Shown piece after piece: positions 1 through 9,234 of a stretch of DNA of 64,000 nt. The notes beneath the pieces are model-generated. The model was not told the origin of the DNA. It saw only the letters and a list, made by a program, of their open reading frames with translations, and searched no databases. Each line of letters starts with the position of its first letter. Within the stretch, counting starts at the first letter, position 1. The position numbers were made by a program, and so were the translations under genes. The stretch lies in contig BQOK01000001.1 in assembly GCA_022835495.1 (NCBI GenBank), positions 930,001 through 994,000 of the forward strand, given 5' to 3'. This DNA is from Oscillospiraceae bacterium. Lineage in GTDB: Bacteria > Bacillota > Clostridia > Oscillospirales > Ruminococcaceae.

Positions 1-1
1 C

Positions 2-565
2 ACCTGGGCGCAGGACGGCGGCTGCCTGATGAACCAGTGCATTCACGGAATCGACCTGCTGCGCTGGATGATGGGGGACGAGGTGGAGGAAGTATACGGC
101 GTGACGCGCCAACAGTTCCACGGTTATTTGGAGGCGGAAGATGTTGGCATGGCGGTGGTGAAGTTTAGAAACGGCGCCATTGGCACCATTGAGGGCACCA
201 CCAATGTTTACCCGAAAAACCTGGAAGAAACGCTGTATCTGTTTGGCGAAACGGGCACGGTTAAAGTGGGAGGGACTTCCACCAACAACCTGGATGTGTG
301 GGAGTTTGCGGACGAAACAGAGGCGGACAAAGCCAATAAGGGGCTGGAGGAACAGACCAGCAATGTGTATGGCAACGGGCACACCAGCCTTTATGCCGAT
401 ATGATTGAGGCCATTAATACCGGCCGCAAGCCGTATGTGGATGCGGTGGCCGGGCGGAATGCGCTGGAAATGGTCCTGGCTGTTTATAAAAGTGTAAAAA
501 CAGGCCAGCCGGTGAAGCTGCCTTTGAAAGACTTTGCAAGTATAGACATGCGGGGAGAGTTTTGA
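2..565 (+). CDS. Gfo/Idh/MocA-family sugar-nucleotide dehydrogenase, C-terminal part (WbpB/WlbA-like)
   Basis: The reading frame is open from the first complete codon, so the gene begins upstream and only its last 187 residues are here. The start of the visible protein, DGGCLMNQCIHGIDLLRWMM, matches the conserved substrate-domain segment of NAD-dependent Gfo/Idh/MocA dehydrogenases (GGGxLMNQGIHxIDLL in WbpB/WlbA). The NAD-binding Rossmann half is outside the window. In the WbpB family the enzyme oxidises C3 of UDP-GlcNAc uronic acid so that an aminotransferase can add an amino group. The next genes here are the matching acetyltransferase, amidotransferase and aminotransferase, which supports that role. 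Its base composition is G+C-rich, unlike the following genes. The stop overlaps the next ATG (TGATG), so translation is probably coupled. Confidence 0.85.
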   Translation, partial: TWAQDGGCLMNQCIHGIDLLRWMMGDEVEEVYGVTRQQFHGYLEAEDVGMAVVKFRNGAIGTIEGTTNVYPKNLEETLYLFGETGTVKVGGTSTNNLDVWEFADETEADKANKGLEEQTSNVYGNGHTSLYADMIEAINTGRKPYVDAVAGRNALEMVLAVYKSVKTGQPVKLPLKDFASIDMRGEF

Positions 566-1143
566 TGGAAAAAGCATTTGTGCATGAGAGCAGCTATATT
601 GATGAAGACGTCCAAATAGGAGAGAAAACAAAAATATGGTATTTTTGCCATATACAAAACGGGGCAAAAGTCGGAAAGAGTTGCGTACTGGGGCAAAATG
701 TAAACATAGGAACCAACGTTACGGTGGGAAATGGAGTGAAGATACAAAACAATGTATCAGTGTATGAGGGCGTAGAATTGGAAGACAATGTGTTTTGTGG
801 TCCATCTATGGTATTTACAAATGACCTGACGCCACGTGCGCGCTACCCGAAAAGCGCTGCGAAGTATAAGAAGACTTTGGTCAAGCATGATGCCACACTA
901 GGCGCTAATTGCACGATTGTTTGCGGGCACACGATTGGGGAATATGCTACGATCGCCGCAGGGGCGGTAGTCACAAAAGATGTGCTTCCTTATGCATTGG
1001 TAGCTGGCGTTCCAGCCCATCAGATTGGATGGGTATGTAAATGTGGGCAAGTTTTGGATAAGCATCTTATCTGCAGAGATTGTGGGAAAGCATTCGAGCC
1101 AATGGGCAAGACTATAAGGGAAAAACAAAGGGAGAAAGAATAA
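565..1143 (+). CDS. Left-handed beta-helix acetyltransferase, WbpD-like
   Basis: A 192-residue protein with hexapeptide repeats (for example the VxIGxxTxIW, VTVGNGVKIQNN and AxIGxNCTI segments) typical of LbH acetyltransferases. It ends in a Cys-rich tail (CKCGQVLDKHLICRDCGKAF) common in WbpD-type UDP-2-acetamido-3-amino-glucuronate N-acetyltransferases. In that family it acetylates the 3-amino group made by WbpB plus WbpE homologues. I chose ATG 565 over TTG 562 because GGGGAGAG sits 5 to 7 bases upstream, and the ATG overlaps the preceding stop. From here the sequence becomes visibly A+T-rich. Family assignment is strong; the exact sugar is inferred from neighbours. Confidence 0.87.
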   Translation: MEKAFVHESSYIDEDVQIGEKTKIWYFCHIQNGAKVGKSCVLGQNVNIGTNVTVGNGVKIQNNVSVYEGVELEDNVFCGPSMVFTNDLTPRARYPKSAAKYKKTLVKHDATLGANCTIVCGHTIGEYATIAAGAVVTKDVLPYALVAGVPAHQIGWVCKCGQVLDKHLICRDCGKAFEPMGKTIREKQREKE

Positions 1144-2272
1144 TGAAAGAGATACATCGCTGTAAAAGATGCATCATGGATGACCGTTCAGATCCATATA
1201 TTATGTTTGACAAAAATGGCTATTGTAACTATTGCACTACTGCATTACAAAAAAAGAATACTTGGTATTACCCCAATGAAGAAGGAAAAAGAAAACTGGA
1301 AAGTTTGATAGCAAAGATCAAGGCGGCCGCACAGGGGAGAAAATATGATTGTTTAATGGGGCTTTCCGGGGGGTTGGATAGCTCATATTTGGCCTATTTG
1401 GGTGCATACAAATGGGGATTACGCATTGCTGCAGTACATATTGATGATGGATATGATACTGAAATTTCTAAATGTAATATTAAAAAACTTTGCGAAAAAG
1501 CTAATATTCAACTAATTGTAATTAAACCCGATGCTGAACAATACAATGCCTTGACGAAAGCCTATATGAAAGCGGGCGTTCCCAATTTAGCAGTACCGCA
1601 AGACAATATTCTTTTTGCTTATTTATATAATTTTGCAAAGAAAATCAAATCAAATATTTTTTGTCTGGACAAAATTTTGCATTGGAAAGTATTTTACAGA
1701 AGGGAAATACATGGTCGGCTTATGATCTAACGAATCTCCGGGATATTCAAAAAAAATTTGATGAAAAGCCAGTTGATAAGCTGAGATTTATTTCATCTGT
1801 CCAAAAACTAGCCGACAACTATTTACTGGGAATGAAAACCGTTTCGCCTTTGGATTATGTGGATTATAACCGAGCCAACGCGTTCCGAGAACTTAAGGAG
1901 TTTTGCGGCTTTGAGTATTATGGCCGCAAGCACTTGGAAAATTACTTAACAGCCTTTATCCAACTCTACTGGTTTCCCAAAAAGTTCAACGTGGATAAGC
2001 GCACTTCGCACCTTTCCAGCATGGTCGTGTCGGGACAAATGACCCGAGAACAAGCGCTGGAAGAATATTCGCTTCCGCTATATGAAGAAGAATATATCGA
2101 TAAAGTAAAGAAATTGATCTGTGAGAAGGTAGAAATTAGTGAAGAAGAATTGAAAGCTTTTGTAGAAGCACCTGGAAAGCAGCACGATGAGTATAAAACG
2201 GAAAAGCTTTTCCCATTTCTTCGAGCTATATATCAGCCAATTAAAAAAGTACGACGATTTATAAAAGAATAA
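1143..2272 (+). pseudogene. N-acetyl sugar amidotransferase (WbpG/PseA-like), interrupted by a -1 frameshift
   Basis: The N-terminal part (1143 to about 1661) has paired cysteines (RCKRC near residue 7 and CNYC near 28) and the PP-loop ATP motif SGGLDS at residues 75-80, as in WbpG/PseA enzymes that convert an acetamido group to an acetamidino group using ammonia. After the T run at 1657-1662 this frame drifts and stops at 1730. The family sequence (LSGQNFALESILQKGNT) continues in another frame to 2272. Adding one T to the six-T run restores a protein of about 376 residues, the usual family length. Start ATG 1143 overlaps the upstream stop (TAATG). The cause could be a real mutation, phase variation, or a read error at the homopolymer. 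The HisH/HisF-like ammonia-supplying partners are not in the window and may lie upstream. Confidence 0.85.
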
Positions 2273-2390
2273 AATAGCAAGGTATCGACATCTGATTTTT
2301 AATAGATTTGGAAAAAGCGAGCTAATCCATACAGAACCAGCAAAAAATAGGCACTTATAAAAAGTTAGGACGCAAAGGAATTGGATAAAA

Positions 2391-3536
2391 ATGGAGTTTC
2401 GAGGTATAAAAAAGCAATATGAAGTGCTGAAACTGCAGATTGACAATGCAATCGCTAATGTGCTGGCCGAGGGATGCTTTATTTCTGGCCCGCGGATACA
2501 GGAGCTTGAACGAAGGTTGGCTGATTATGTGGGTGTAAAAAACTGCATCACTTGTGCGAACGGCACAGATGCCTTAACACTTGCATTAATGACTTGGCAG
2601 GTGGGGCCGGGGGATGTGGTCTTCGTGCCGGATTTCACCTTTTTTGCAAGCGGCGAAACCATTGCTTATGCAGGAGCAACGCCCATTTTTGTGGATGTAG
2701 ACGCAAGTACTTATAACATGGACCCAGACAAGCTTGAGCGAGTGATCTGCCAAACGGAACAAGAAGGAAAGTATTGCCCTAAAGTAGTTATTACTGTGGA
2801 TTTATTTGGCCTTCCGGCGAATTACCTGCGTATTCGAGAAATTTGTGAACGGCATCATTTATTGCTGTTAGAAGATGGAGCCCAAGGCTTTGGCGGAAGC
2901 ATTCAGGGGAAGCGTGCCTGCAGCTTCGGAGATATTTCCACAACCAGCTTTTTCCCCGCAAAACCTTTGGGATGTTATGGTGATGGCGGAGCTGTTTTTA
3001 CCGACAACGATGAGTGGGCCGCCTTGATTCGGAGCTATGCGGTTCATGGGAAAGGTGATATGAAGTACGATAATGTACGTGTTGGGATGAACAGTAGGCT
3101 AGACACCCTACAGGCTGCCATTTTAGATGTAAAACTAAAGGCATTTAGAGAATATGAGTTTGAGGCGGCAGGCCAAGTTTCGCGTTGGTATGATAGGTTA
3201 TTAGTAAACAGTGATTTAATTTTACCGGCCCGGCCAAATGGCTTTGTAAGTAGTTGGGCGCAATATACCCTGCAGCTGCCGGAAACTATTGATCGGGACG
3301 CCTTGCAAGCAAAACTCAAAGAGCAGGGGATTCCTACAATAGTATATTATCCGAAACCTATGCATGCACAACTTGCTTTTGCGGGTACTGGCAGTGCAAA
3401 AGCGGACTGCCCTGTTACAGAACGACTTTGCCGAACGGTTCTTAGCTTACCAATTCATCCTTATCTCGAAAATGAAGAGTGCAGCCAAATCGCGGAGAGC
3501 ATGGTGAAAATCCTACAAGTTCTATCACATAATTGA
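2391..3536 (+). CDS. DegT/DnrJ/EryC1/StrS sugar aminotransferase, WbpE-like
   Basis: A 381-residue PLP-dependent sugar aminotransferase. Seen: the NGTDALTLAL segment that holds the cofactor phosphate (from residue 57), EDGAQ (Asp162, binding the pyridine nitrogen) and SFFPAKPLGCYGDGGA with Lys191 as the Schiff-base lysine. MNSRLDTLQAAIL and the C-terminal YYPKPMH segment are also typical of the family. In the Wbp pathway such enzymes transaminate the 3-keto sugar nucleotide made by the WbpB homologue. Here it follows WbpB, WbpD and WbpG homologues after 118 bases without a gene. The ATG is preceded by AAAGGA at a longish spacing. The substrate is inferred from context. Confidence 0.9.
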   Translation: MEFRGIKKQYEVLKLQIDNAIANVLAEGCFISGPRIQELERRLADYVGVKNCITCANGTDALTLALMTWQVGPGDVVFVPDFTFFASGETIAYAGATPIFVDVDASTYNMDPDKLERVICQTEQEGKYCPKVVITVDLFGLPANYLRIREICERHHLLLLEDGAQGFGGSIQGKRACSFGDISTTSFFPAKPLGCYGDGGAVFTDNDEWAALIRSYAVHGKGDMKYDNVRVGMNSRLDTLQAAILDVKLKAFREYEFEAAGQVSRWYDRLLVNSDLILPARPNGFVSSWAQYTLQLPETIDRDALQAKLKEQGIPTIVYYPKPMHAQLAFAGTGSAKADCPVTERLCRTVLSLPIHPYLENEECSQIAESMVKILQVLSHN

Positions 3537-3687
3537 TATTAGAAAACAACGCGAAAGGCCGCAATGTTACGGGATATAAAAACAATTGATGTATAAATTA
3601 GAATACTGAACAAACGCAGTAAAATTTTTGTGGGAATCAAACGTAGGGCATTGAGTTGTCGAGATTACATTCCAGGAAGAGGCTTTG

Positions 3688-5091
3688 ATGGCAAAAGAAA
3701 AAAGTTCGAGCCAAGTAATTTCAATTAATGTATTATGTACCCTTTGTATCAATATGGTATCCATGATAACAATGCCTATTCTTTCACGCTTACTGGGAAC
3801 AGAAGGCTATGGGCTGATATCAATTTATACGACTTGGGCGACGATTTTTACCGTTATTTCAGGATTGCAGGTCAATGTATCAATTGCAAATGCGAACATT
3901 GATTTCTCCAGAGAAGAGCAAAAAAAATATCAAAGCAGTATTTTCGTGTTAAGTGCTTTGTGGACGGGTATTCTTTTGATGGCAGCCGTTGTGGGGAATA
4001 AAGCAATTTCTTCCTTACTGCAGATGCCAAGATGGATGCCCCCTCTTATGATATTGCATTCTTTTGGAATGTTTTCTGTAAATTTTTGGAATAGCAAGTT
4101 CACCTATGAGCTAAAACCGGAAAAGAATTTTATTGTTTCAGTAGGAGCTTCGGTATCTGTTGCTGCACTGTCCATTGCAATCACCGCCTTATTACCACAG
4201 GAACAGCGATATTACGGAAAGATATTGGGAACAGGGGTGCCCTATGTGGCGATAGGATGCATTTCAGTTTTGGTTTTGCTGAAACATGGAAAAACCGGAT
4301 ACAATAAAAAATATTGGAAATATTGCTTTTCTCTTTGCTTACCTATGGTGGCCAGCGGGTTATGCAGTAATATTTTTGGGCAAAGCGACCGGTTGATGTT
4401 GCAGCGTATGGCTACAAATTCGGCGGTAGGGATTTATAGCTTATCTTTCAACTTTTCCAATATTATAGGGAGTATATGGATGGCTTTAAATACTGCCTGG
4501 TGTCCTTATTACTATCGCATGGAAGAACATGGGGATTATGAAGAGCTTTTCAGACGGTTGAAAAAATATACTCGGTTATTCACAGTTTTAACAATTGGGT
4601 TTATTCTGCTTTCCAAAGAAATATTTGTAGTTTATGCCGGTGAAGAATTTGTGAGTGGAGCGATGCTAATTCCTATTTTTGCAGCTGGATTTTATGCACA
4701 GTTTATTTATAGTATAGCTGTAAATTATGAATACTATCAAAAACAAATGCGCTATATTTCGGTATTGACCATTCTCTCTTCTTTAGTCAATGTAGGGTTG
4801 AATGGACTATTGATTCCAGAGTTAGGGGCAGAGGGGGCCGCCCTTGCTACCTTAGCCGCATATATAATAAATGCGCTTTTACATTGGTATGTTGCAAAGC
4901 ATTGTGTAAAAACAGATCATAAATTTCGGATTCAACTATGCTTTTTTATCCCCTATATTTTGGCAGTATTAATGGCGGTGACGTTATTCTATTTAATTCC
5001 GTCATCTTTTTGGGGAATCCGTTGGGGGATTGGCGCGTTAATCGGGGTGTGGCAACTTCGCTATTTATATAAAAGCAAAACAATTTTTTAA
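3688..5091 (+). CDS. Polysaccharide flippase, Wzx/MATE-like membrane protein
   Basis: A 467-residue polytopic membrane protein with about 12 to 14 hydrophobic segments. It shows the N-terminal signature of lipid-linked oligosaccharide flippases (MPILSRLLGTEGYGLISIY) and a second-half DRLMLQRM...GIYSLSFN motif. Wzx-type proteins move undecaprenyl-linked repeat units across the cytoplasmic membrane, the expected partner of the sugar-nucleotide genes around it. ATG 3688 is chosen over TTG 3685 because AGGAAGAGG ends 5 bases before it. The 150 bases upstream are A+T-rich with no clear gene. No Wzy polymerase was found in the window; it may be encoded upstream. Confidence 0.88.
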   Translation: MAKEKSSSQVISINVLCTLCINMVSMITMPILSRLLGTEGYGLISIYTTWATIFTVISGLQVNVSIANANIDFSREEQKKYQSSIFVLSALWTGILLMAAVVGNKAISSLLQMPRWMPPLMILHSFGMFSVNFWNSKFTYELKPEKNFIVSVGASVSVAALSIAITALLPQEQRYYGKILGTGVPYVAIGCISVLVLLKHGKTGYNKKYWKYCFSLCLPMVASGLCSNIFGQSDRLMLQRMATNSAVGIYSLSFNFSNIIGSIWMALNTAWCPYYYRMEEHGDYEELFRRLKKYTRLFTVLTIGFILLSKEIFVVYAGEEFVSGAMLIPIFAAGFYAQFIYSIAVNYEYYQKQMRYISVLTILSSLVNVGLNGLLIPELGAEGAALATLAAYIINALLHWYVAKHCVKTDHKFRIQLCFFIPYILAVLMAVTLFYLIPSSFWGIRWGIGALIGVWQLRYLYKSKTIF

Positions 5092-5114
5092 AGGGAAAAG
5101 AAAGAGAGAATATA

Positions 5115-6992
5115 ATGTGTGGAATTGCAGGAATGATAGGGAAAGCTGTGCCGGCAAGCAGTAAAAATGTGCAGCAGATGCTGAACCTAGTCCGACATCG
5201 GGGCCCTGATGGAGAGGGCATTTTTTGCAATGGGAAAATTGCACTGGGCCATCGACGACTTGCAATTTTGGATTTGAGTCCGGACGGAAATCAGCCGATG
5301 CAGTACGATGATTCTCGCTATCTTATTACCTATAATGGTGAGGTCTATAACTATTTGGAATTACGCAAAGAATTGGAAAATAAAGGGCATTGTTTTGTTA
5401 CACAAACGGATACTGAGGTGATTTTGGCAGCGTATGCAGAGTGGGGTGAACAATGTGTTGAACGTTTTAATGGAATGTGGGCTTTTGCAATTTATGATTC
5501 CATGGAAAACACAGTATTTTGCAGTAGGGATAGATTTGGCGTAAAGCCGTTCTATTATTGGGATGGGCCAGATGCATTTTACTTTGGAAGTGAGATAAAG
5601 GAGCTGTGGCTCCATATGGTCAAACCGGTAAAAGCTAATTTAGGAGTGCTTTTAGCCTTTTTAACAACAGGGGAACGGGATTATAGCGAACAGACGTTTT
5701 TTGACCAAGTGTTTCAGTTGCGGGGCGGGCACAATATACTCTACGATTTAAAGGCTAATACGTATGTAGTTAAAAAATGGTATGACGTGGATGAAACGAA
5801 GGGGAAGCTAAAATACTCATACGAAGATGCGGTTATGTGCTTCAGAAAAACATTTCAAGCGGCAGTAAAAGTGCGGTTGCGAAGCGATGTTCCTGTAGGG
5901 TGCACACTCTCCGGAGGTCTTGATAGCAGCGCCATTACTTGTACGGTAGATAAGATAAAAGGCACAAGTGATTCGTTGCACACAATTTCTTCCTGCTTTA
6001 AAGAAAAAGCGTTTGACGAACAAGAATATATTGACGAAGTGCTTCGGGCGACGAAAACGATTGGTCATAAAGTTTGGCCCGCAAAAGAATTGAACCTAAA
6101 AGAACTGGACGAAGCCATTTGGATTGAGGATGAACCAGGAGTAGCAAGCGCCGGCAGAACAGTATACCAAACAGCGCACGAGTTGGATTTGCCAGTGATG
6201 TTGGTAGGTGAAGGAGCTGATGAACAGCTAGCGGGCTACACGAATTTTTTTGAACCGCTTTTCTTATACCTGTTCGGTACCGGTCAATGGGGGTGTTTGG
6301 TCAAACAGTTAAAGGCTTATAAAAATGTGAGGGAACCGCTGGATCATGTAACGCTCAAGCATATTTTGCAGGTGGCAGTATGTCGCTTTTTCCTTCCAAT
6401 AAAAATGATGGACTACTTGCGGGTGCACCGTAAAGGGTACGCCGCAAACCGATTTTATGCGCGCAGGGTGCTTGATCACAAAGAAACTTACCGTGCCCGC
6501 AATTTATATGCAGGAATCTCATCGAAAAAAATAACGAAAGCCTATATGTTTTCAGAAATGTCGAACATTTTGCATGGGTTGGACCGAAGCAGCATGGCCT
6601 TTTCGATTGAAACCCGGGCACCTTTTCTGGATAAAAATTTGGTTGAGCAGTTGTATCATATGCCTTTGAATTATAAATTGTGGAATGGCGTGACAAAACG
6701 TGTAATGCGCGATGCGTTAAAAGAAGATATGCCAGAGAAAATAACATATCGTTATGGGAAAATGGGCTTTATGACTCCAGAATTTCAATGGTTTTATCAG
6801 GAACCGGAAAAAGTAACACAACTGCTTTTGGATGCCTGCAATATTTTAAAAGACTATATCAACACTGAAGCAGTCTTGCAATGGTGTGAAGAACAAAAAG
6901 GAAAAGATGCCAAGGCAACGAATGAAGCATGGCTAATGGCAAATTTGCTGCAGGTAGGGCGATGGATGAAAATTTACCAAGTAACGATATAA
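5115..6992 (+). CDS. Asparagine synthetase B-like glutamine amidotransferase in glycan locus
   Basis: A 625-residue protein with the two AsnB domains. The N-terminal Ntn glutaminase begins MCGIAG with the nucleophile Cys2. The C-terminal synthetase domain has the PP-loop SGGLDSS near residue 266. The glutaminase RHRGPDGEG and GHRRLAILDLS motifs are intact, so it is probably active. Ordinary AsnB makes asparagine from aspartate, ATP and glutamine. AsnB-like proteins inside polysaccharide loci are often thought to amidate a sugar or amino-acid substituent, and a separate AsnA gene lies at 13087, so a glycan role is plausible but inferred. The gene starts 23 bases after the flippase and is part of the same run. 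Confidence 0.9.
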   Translation: MCGIAGMIGKAVPASSKNVQQMLNLVRHRGPDGEGIFCNGKIALGHRRLAILDLSPDGNQPMQYDDSRYLITYNGEVYNYLELRKELENKGHCFVTQTDTEVILAAYAEWGEQCVERFNGMWAFAIYDSMENTVFCSRDRFGVKPFYYWDGPDAFYFGSEIKELWLHMVKPVKANLGVLLAFLTTGERDYSEQTFFDQVFQLRGGHNILYDLKANTYVVKKWYDVDETKGKLKYSYEDAVMCFRKTFQAAVKVRLRSDVPVGCTLSGGLDSSAITCTVDKIKGTSDSLHTISSCFKEKAFDEQEYIDEVLRATKTIGHKVWPAKELNLKELDEAIWIEDEPGVASAGRTVYQTAHELDLPVMLVGEGADEQLAGYTNFFEPLFLYLFGTGQWGCLVKQLKAYKNVREPLDHVTLKHILQVAVCRFFLPIKMMDYLRVHRKGYAANRFYARRVLDHKETYRARNLYAGISSKKITKAYMFSEMSNILHGLDRSSMAFSIETRAPFLDKNLVEQLYHMPLNYKLWNGVTKRVMRDALKEDMPEKITYRYGKMGFMTPEFQWFYQEPEKVTQLLLDACNILKDYINTEAVLQWCEEQKGKDAKATNEAWLMANLLQVGRWMKIYQVTI

Positions 6993-7003
6993 GGAGCGAG
7001 AAT

Positions 7004-8206
7004 ATGAAAGGGGAATTGTTACAGAGTGATTTTTTTTCGCCGTTTGATCAAGGCTTTCAGAAACTGAAGCGGCCAAATTTCATTGCATTTGCAAACGGAT
7101 CATTTCAGGTACAAGGAATTAATGCCTTCATTTTATCGCGGCAAGAACACGGCGAAAGAATGTGCGGAATTGTTGTTTCTTATGAAGGAAGAATGCAGGA
7201 CAAAAATGAGATTTCGGCGCTTTCAAGGAACGAAGTAGAGTTTGTTGGCGAATATAATCAGCATCCGATAAGATGCCATAACTCTTGGCAGGAATGGAAA
7301 AAAGAAAAGGGGAAGACGGCAGAACCTTTTTATGTAATGTTTATGATGAAAGAGCATATGGACCTTAGGGTGTTGAAATGGCTCAGGGCGAAATATCCCG
7401 AGCGGCCAATTGTGGTTGTAATTACAACAGAAGGGCTTGCTTCTTATGTGGATAACGCTTTCGGGCAAGGCTTATTTAGTATGAGGGAAGAGAAAGGAAA
7501 TATTCTATGTAAATTGGCAGCTTTTTTGCATGGGACCGCCAATAGTCTTTATAAAGGGGCATTTGCATGGTGGTTAAAGAGGCAGGGGCGGTTATGTGAA
7601 TTCCAATTGCTTTCACTTTTATCCGATGGAGGACTGCGGCCCAACAGGGAAACCAGCCAATATTTCAGAAAAGCCTTTGAAAAAAGTGCACGGAAGAGAG
7701 AAATAAAAATAGCAGCTGATCATTATAAAAACGTGATTTTGTTCAACACCCAGCCAACTTTTGAAAGACAAGAGTGCTTAGATGCAGATACAGCAGTATT
7801 GCAAAAAGCGTGCAAAATGGTAAAAGATTTGGGGCTTCGCGCGGTTTTAAAACCGCATCCGGCAGAAAAAAATTTTTCGCGATATGAAAAGTTAGGATAC
7901 GAAATAGATACCACAGCGAATATTGCCCAAGAGTATTTATTAGCAGCAGCAGATTGTAAGCCAATCGCAGTGGTGGGGTTTTCCAGCACTACTTTACTCA
8001 CTGCAAATTTGTTTTGGCGTATCCCAGCGATTTCGTTGGTAAACTGTATCGATTTATATAAAATTGATGCTCATGCTAGACGCGCAGCCAAAAAATTTAT
8101 TATTCGATATAAAGAACTGCAGGCGCCAAAAGACATGCAGGAATTTGCAGCATTATTGAAGAAAAAAATGGAAGAAGGAAAATGCTATGGCAACCATCAG
8201 GATTAA
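7004..8206 (+). CDS. Putative nonulosonate/polysialyltransferase-like GT-B glycosyltransferase
   Basis: A 400-residue protein whose C-terminal half has the two hallmarks of bacterial polysialyltransferases. These are an HP motif in KPHPAEK (about residue 282) and an SS motif in VVGFSSTTLL (about residue 325). A VITTEGLASYVD stretch may correspond to the family's acidic D/E-D/E-G motif. It lies directly before neuB, neuC and neuA homologues, which fits a transferase that uses the CMP-nonulosonate they make. ATG 7004 is chosen because AAGGAG is 8 bases upstream; the frame also opens earlier but inside the preceding gene. It overlaps neuB by 20 bases. The N-terminal half is not recognisable to me. 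Family placement is moderate; the acceptor is unknown. Confidence 0.62.
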   Translation: MKGELLQSDFFSPFDQGFQKLKRPNFIAFANGSFQVQGINAFILSRQEHGERMCGIVVSYEGRMQDKNEISALSRNEVEFVGEYNQHPIRCHNSWQEWKKEKGKTAEPFYVMFMMKEHMDLRVLKWLRAKYPERPIVVVITTEGLASYVDNAFGQGLFSMREEKGNILCKLAAFLHGTANSLYKGAFAWWLKRQGRLCEFQLLSLLSDGGLRPNRETSQYFRKAFEKSARKREIKIAADHYKNVILFNTQPTFERQECLDADTAVLQKACKMVKDLGLRAVLKPHPAEKNFSRYEKLGYEIDTTANIAQEYLLAAADCKPIAVVGFSSTTLLTANLFWRIPAISLVNCIDLYKIDAHARRAAKKFIIRYKELQAPKDMQEFAALLKKKMEEGKCYGNHQD

Positions 8207-9218
8207 TGGACGCGAAATTGGAGAGAATAGCCGCCCGTATGTTATCGCAGAAGGCTGTGATAATCACATGGGCGATTTAGTTACGGCAAAGGAAATGGCA
8301 TTACAGGCAAAATTAGCTGGGGCCGACTGCATTAAATTTCAGCATCACATTCCAGACGAAGAGATGTTAAGAGACGTGCCTATGTCAGAAAATTTCGATA
8401 TTCCGCTATATGAATTTTTACAATTGCATGCTTTGAGTTTAGAAGACCATTGTAACCTGAAAAAGTATTGCGACAGCATTGGTATTACCTACTTGTGCAC
8501 ACCTTTCAGTTATAAAGCGGCCTGCGAACTTATGGAAAACAATCTTGCCTATGCATTTAAGATTGGAAGCGGCGAAATGACTGATATCCCTACCCTGAAA
8601 AAAATCGCAGAATTTGGAAAACCAATGATTATTTCCAGCGGGATGTGTACATTAGAAGAGCTTGACCGAACTTATGAGGCACTTAAACCATATGGCATTC
8701 CGTTGGCATTTACCAATTGCCTATCAGAATACCCTCCAATTTATGAAGATGTGAATCTTGGGGTCATCAAAGAGATGCAAAAAAGGTACCCAGGTGTTGT
8801 AATTGGACACTCTGATCATACACCGGATCTGTATACTTGCTATGCGGCAGTGGCGTTAGGCGCTTCAATTCTGGAAAAACATGTGATTTTGAATAAAATG
8901 ACCCCAGGCCCGGATCAAAAGGTGTCGATTGATTTTCAAGAGTTACATCAATTGGTGGAAGGAAGCCGAAAAGTATTTCTAGCGCTAGGAAACGAAAAAC
9001 GAGTGAGGGAAAAAGAAGAAAAAATCCGCAGTTGGGCGTTCAGAAGTATCGTAAGCACCCAAAAAATCACTAAAGGAACGGTAATTACAGAAAAAATGTT
9101 GTGGTCTAAACGCCCAGGCACCGGAATTCCGTCTTGGAAGATGGATAAAGTGATTGGTAAAGTGGCACAAAATGATATTGAAAAAAATGTTTTAATTAAA
9201 GAGGACGACTTTGCCTAA
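8187..9218 (+). CDS. neuB: Nonulosonic acid synthase, NeuB family
   Basis: A 343-residue enzyme with an N-terminal TIM-barrel NeuB domain (AGADCIKFQ, KIGSGEM near residue 128, SSGMCTLEE, GHSDHTPD, LEKHVIL) and a C-terminal SAF antifreeze-like domain (from about residue 280). The family condenses phosphoenolpyruvate with an N-acyl hexosamine such as ManNAc to make sialic, legionaminic or related nonulosonic acids in the cytoplasm. The usual N-terminal AEIGxNHNG segment here reads AEGCDNHMGD, so this is a divergent branch. ATG 8187 has GAAGGA upstream and overlaps the preceding gene. The neuC, CBS and neuA genes follow. Whether the product is Neu5Ac or legionaminic acid cannot be told from sequence alone. 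Confidence 0.9.
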   Translation: MATIRINGREIGENSRPYVIAEGCDNHMGDLVTAKEMALQAKLAGADCIKFQHHIPDEEMLRDVPMSENFDIPLYEFLQLHALSLEDHCNLKKYCDSIGITYLCTPFSYKAACELMENNLAYAFKIGSGEMTDIPTLKKIAEFGKPMIISSGMCTLEELDRTYEALKPYGIPLAFTNCLSEYPPIYEDVNLGVIKEMQKRYPGVVIGHSDHTPDLYTCYAAVALGASILEKHVILNKMTPGPDQKVSIDFQELHQLVEGSRKVFLALGNEKRVREKEEKIRSWAFRSIVSTQKITKGTVITEKMLWSKRPGTGIPSWKMDKVIGKVAQNDIEKNVLIKEDDFA

Positions 9219-9234
9219 GATGGAGTACGAAAGA

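Noticed and set aside
1143-2272. Programmed ribosomal frameshift in the amidotransferase gene
   Set aside because: The T run lacks an evident slippery heptamer with a downstream stem or internal Shine-Dalgarno, and the family is not known to use frameshifting, so mutation, slippage or read error is preferred.
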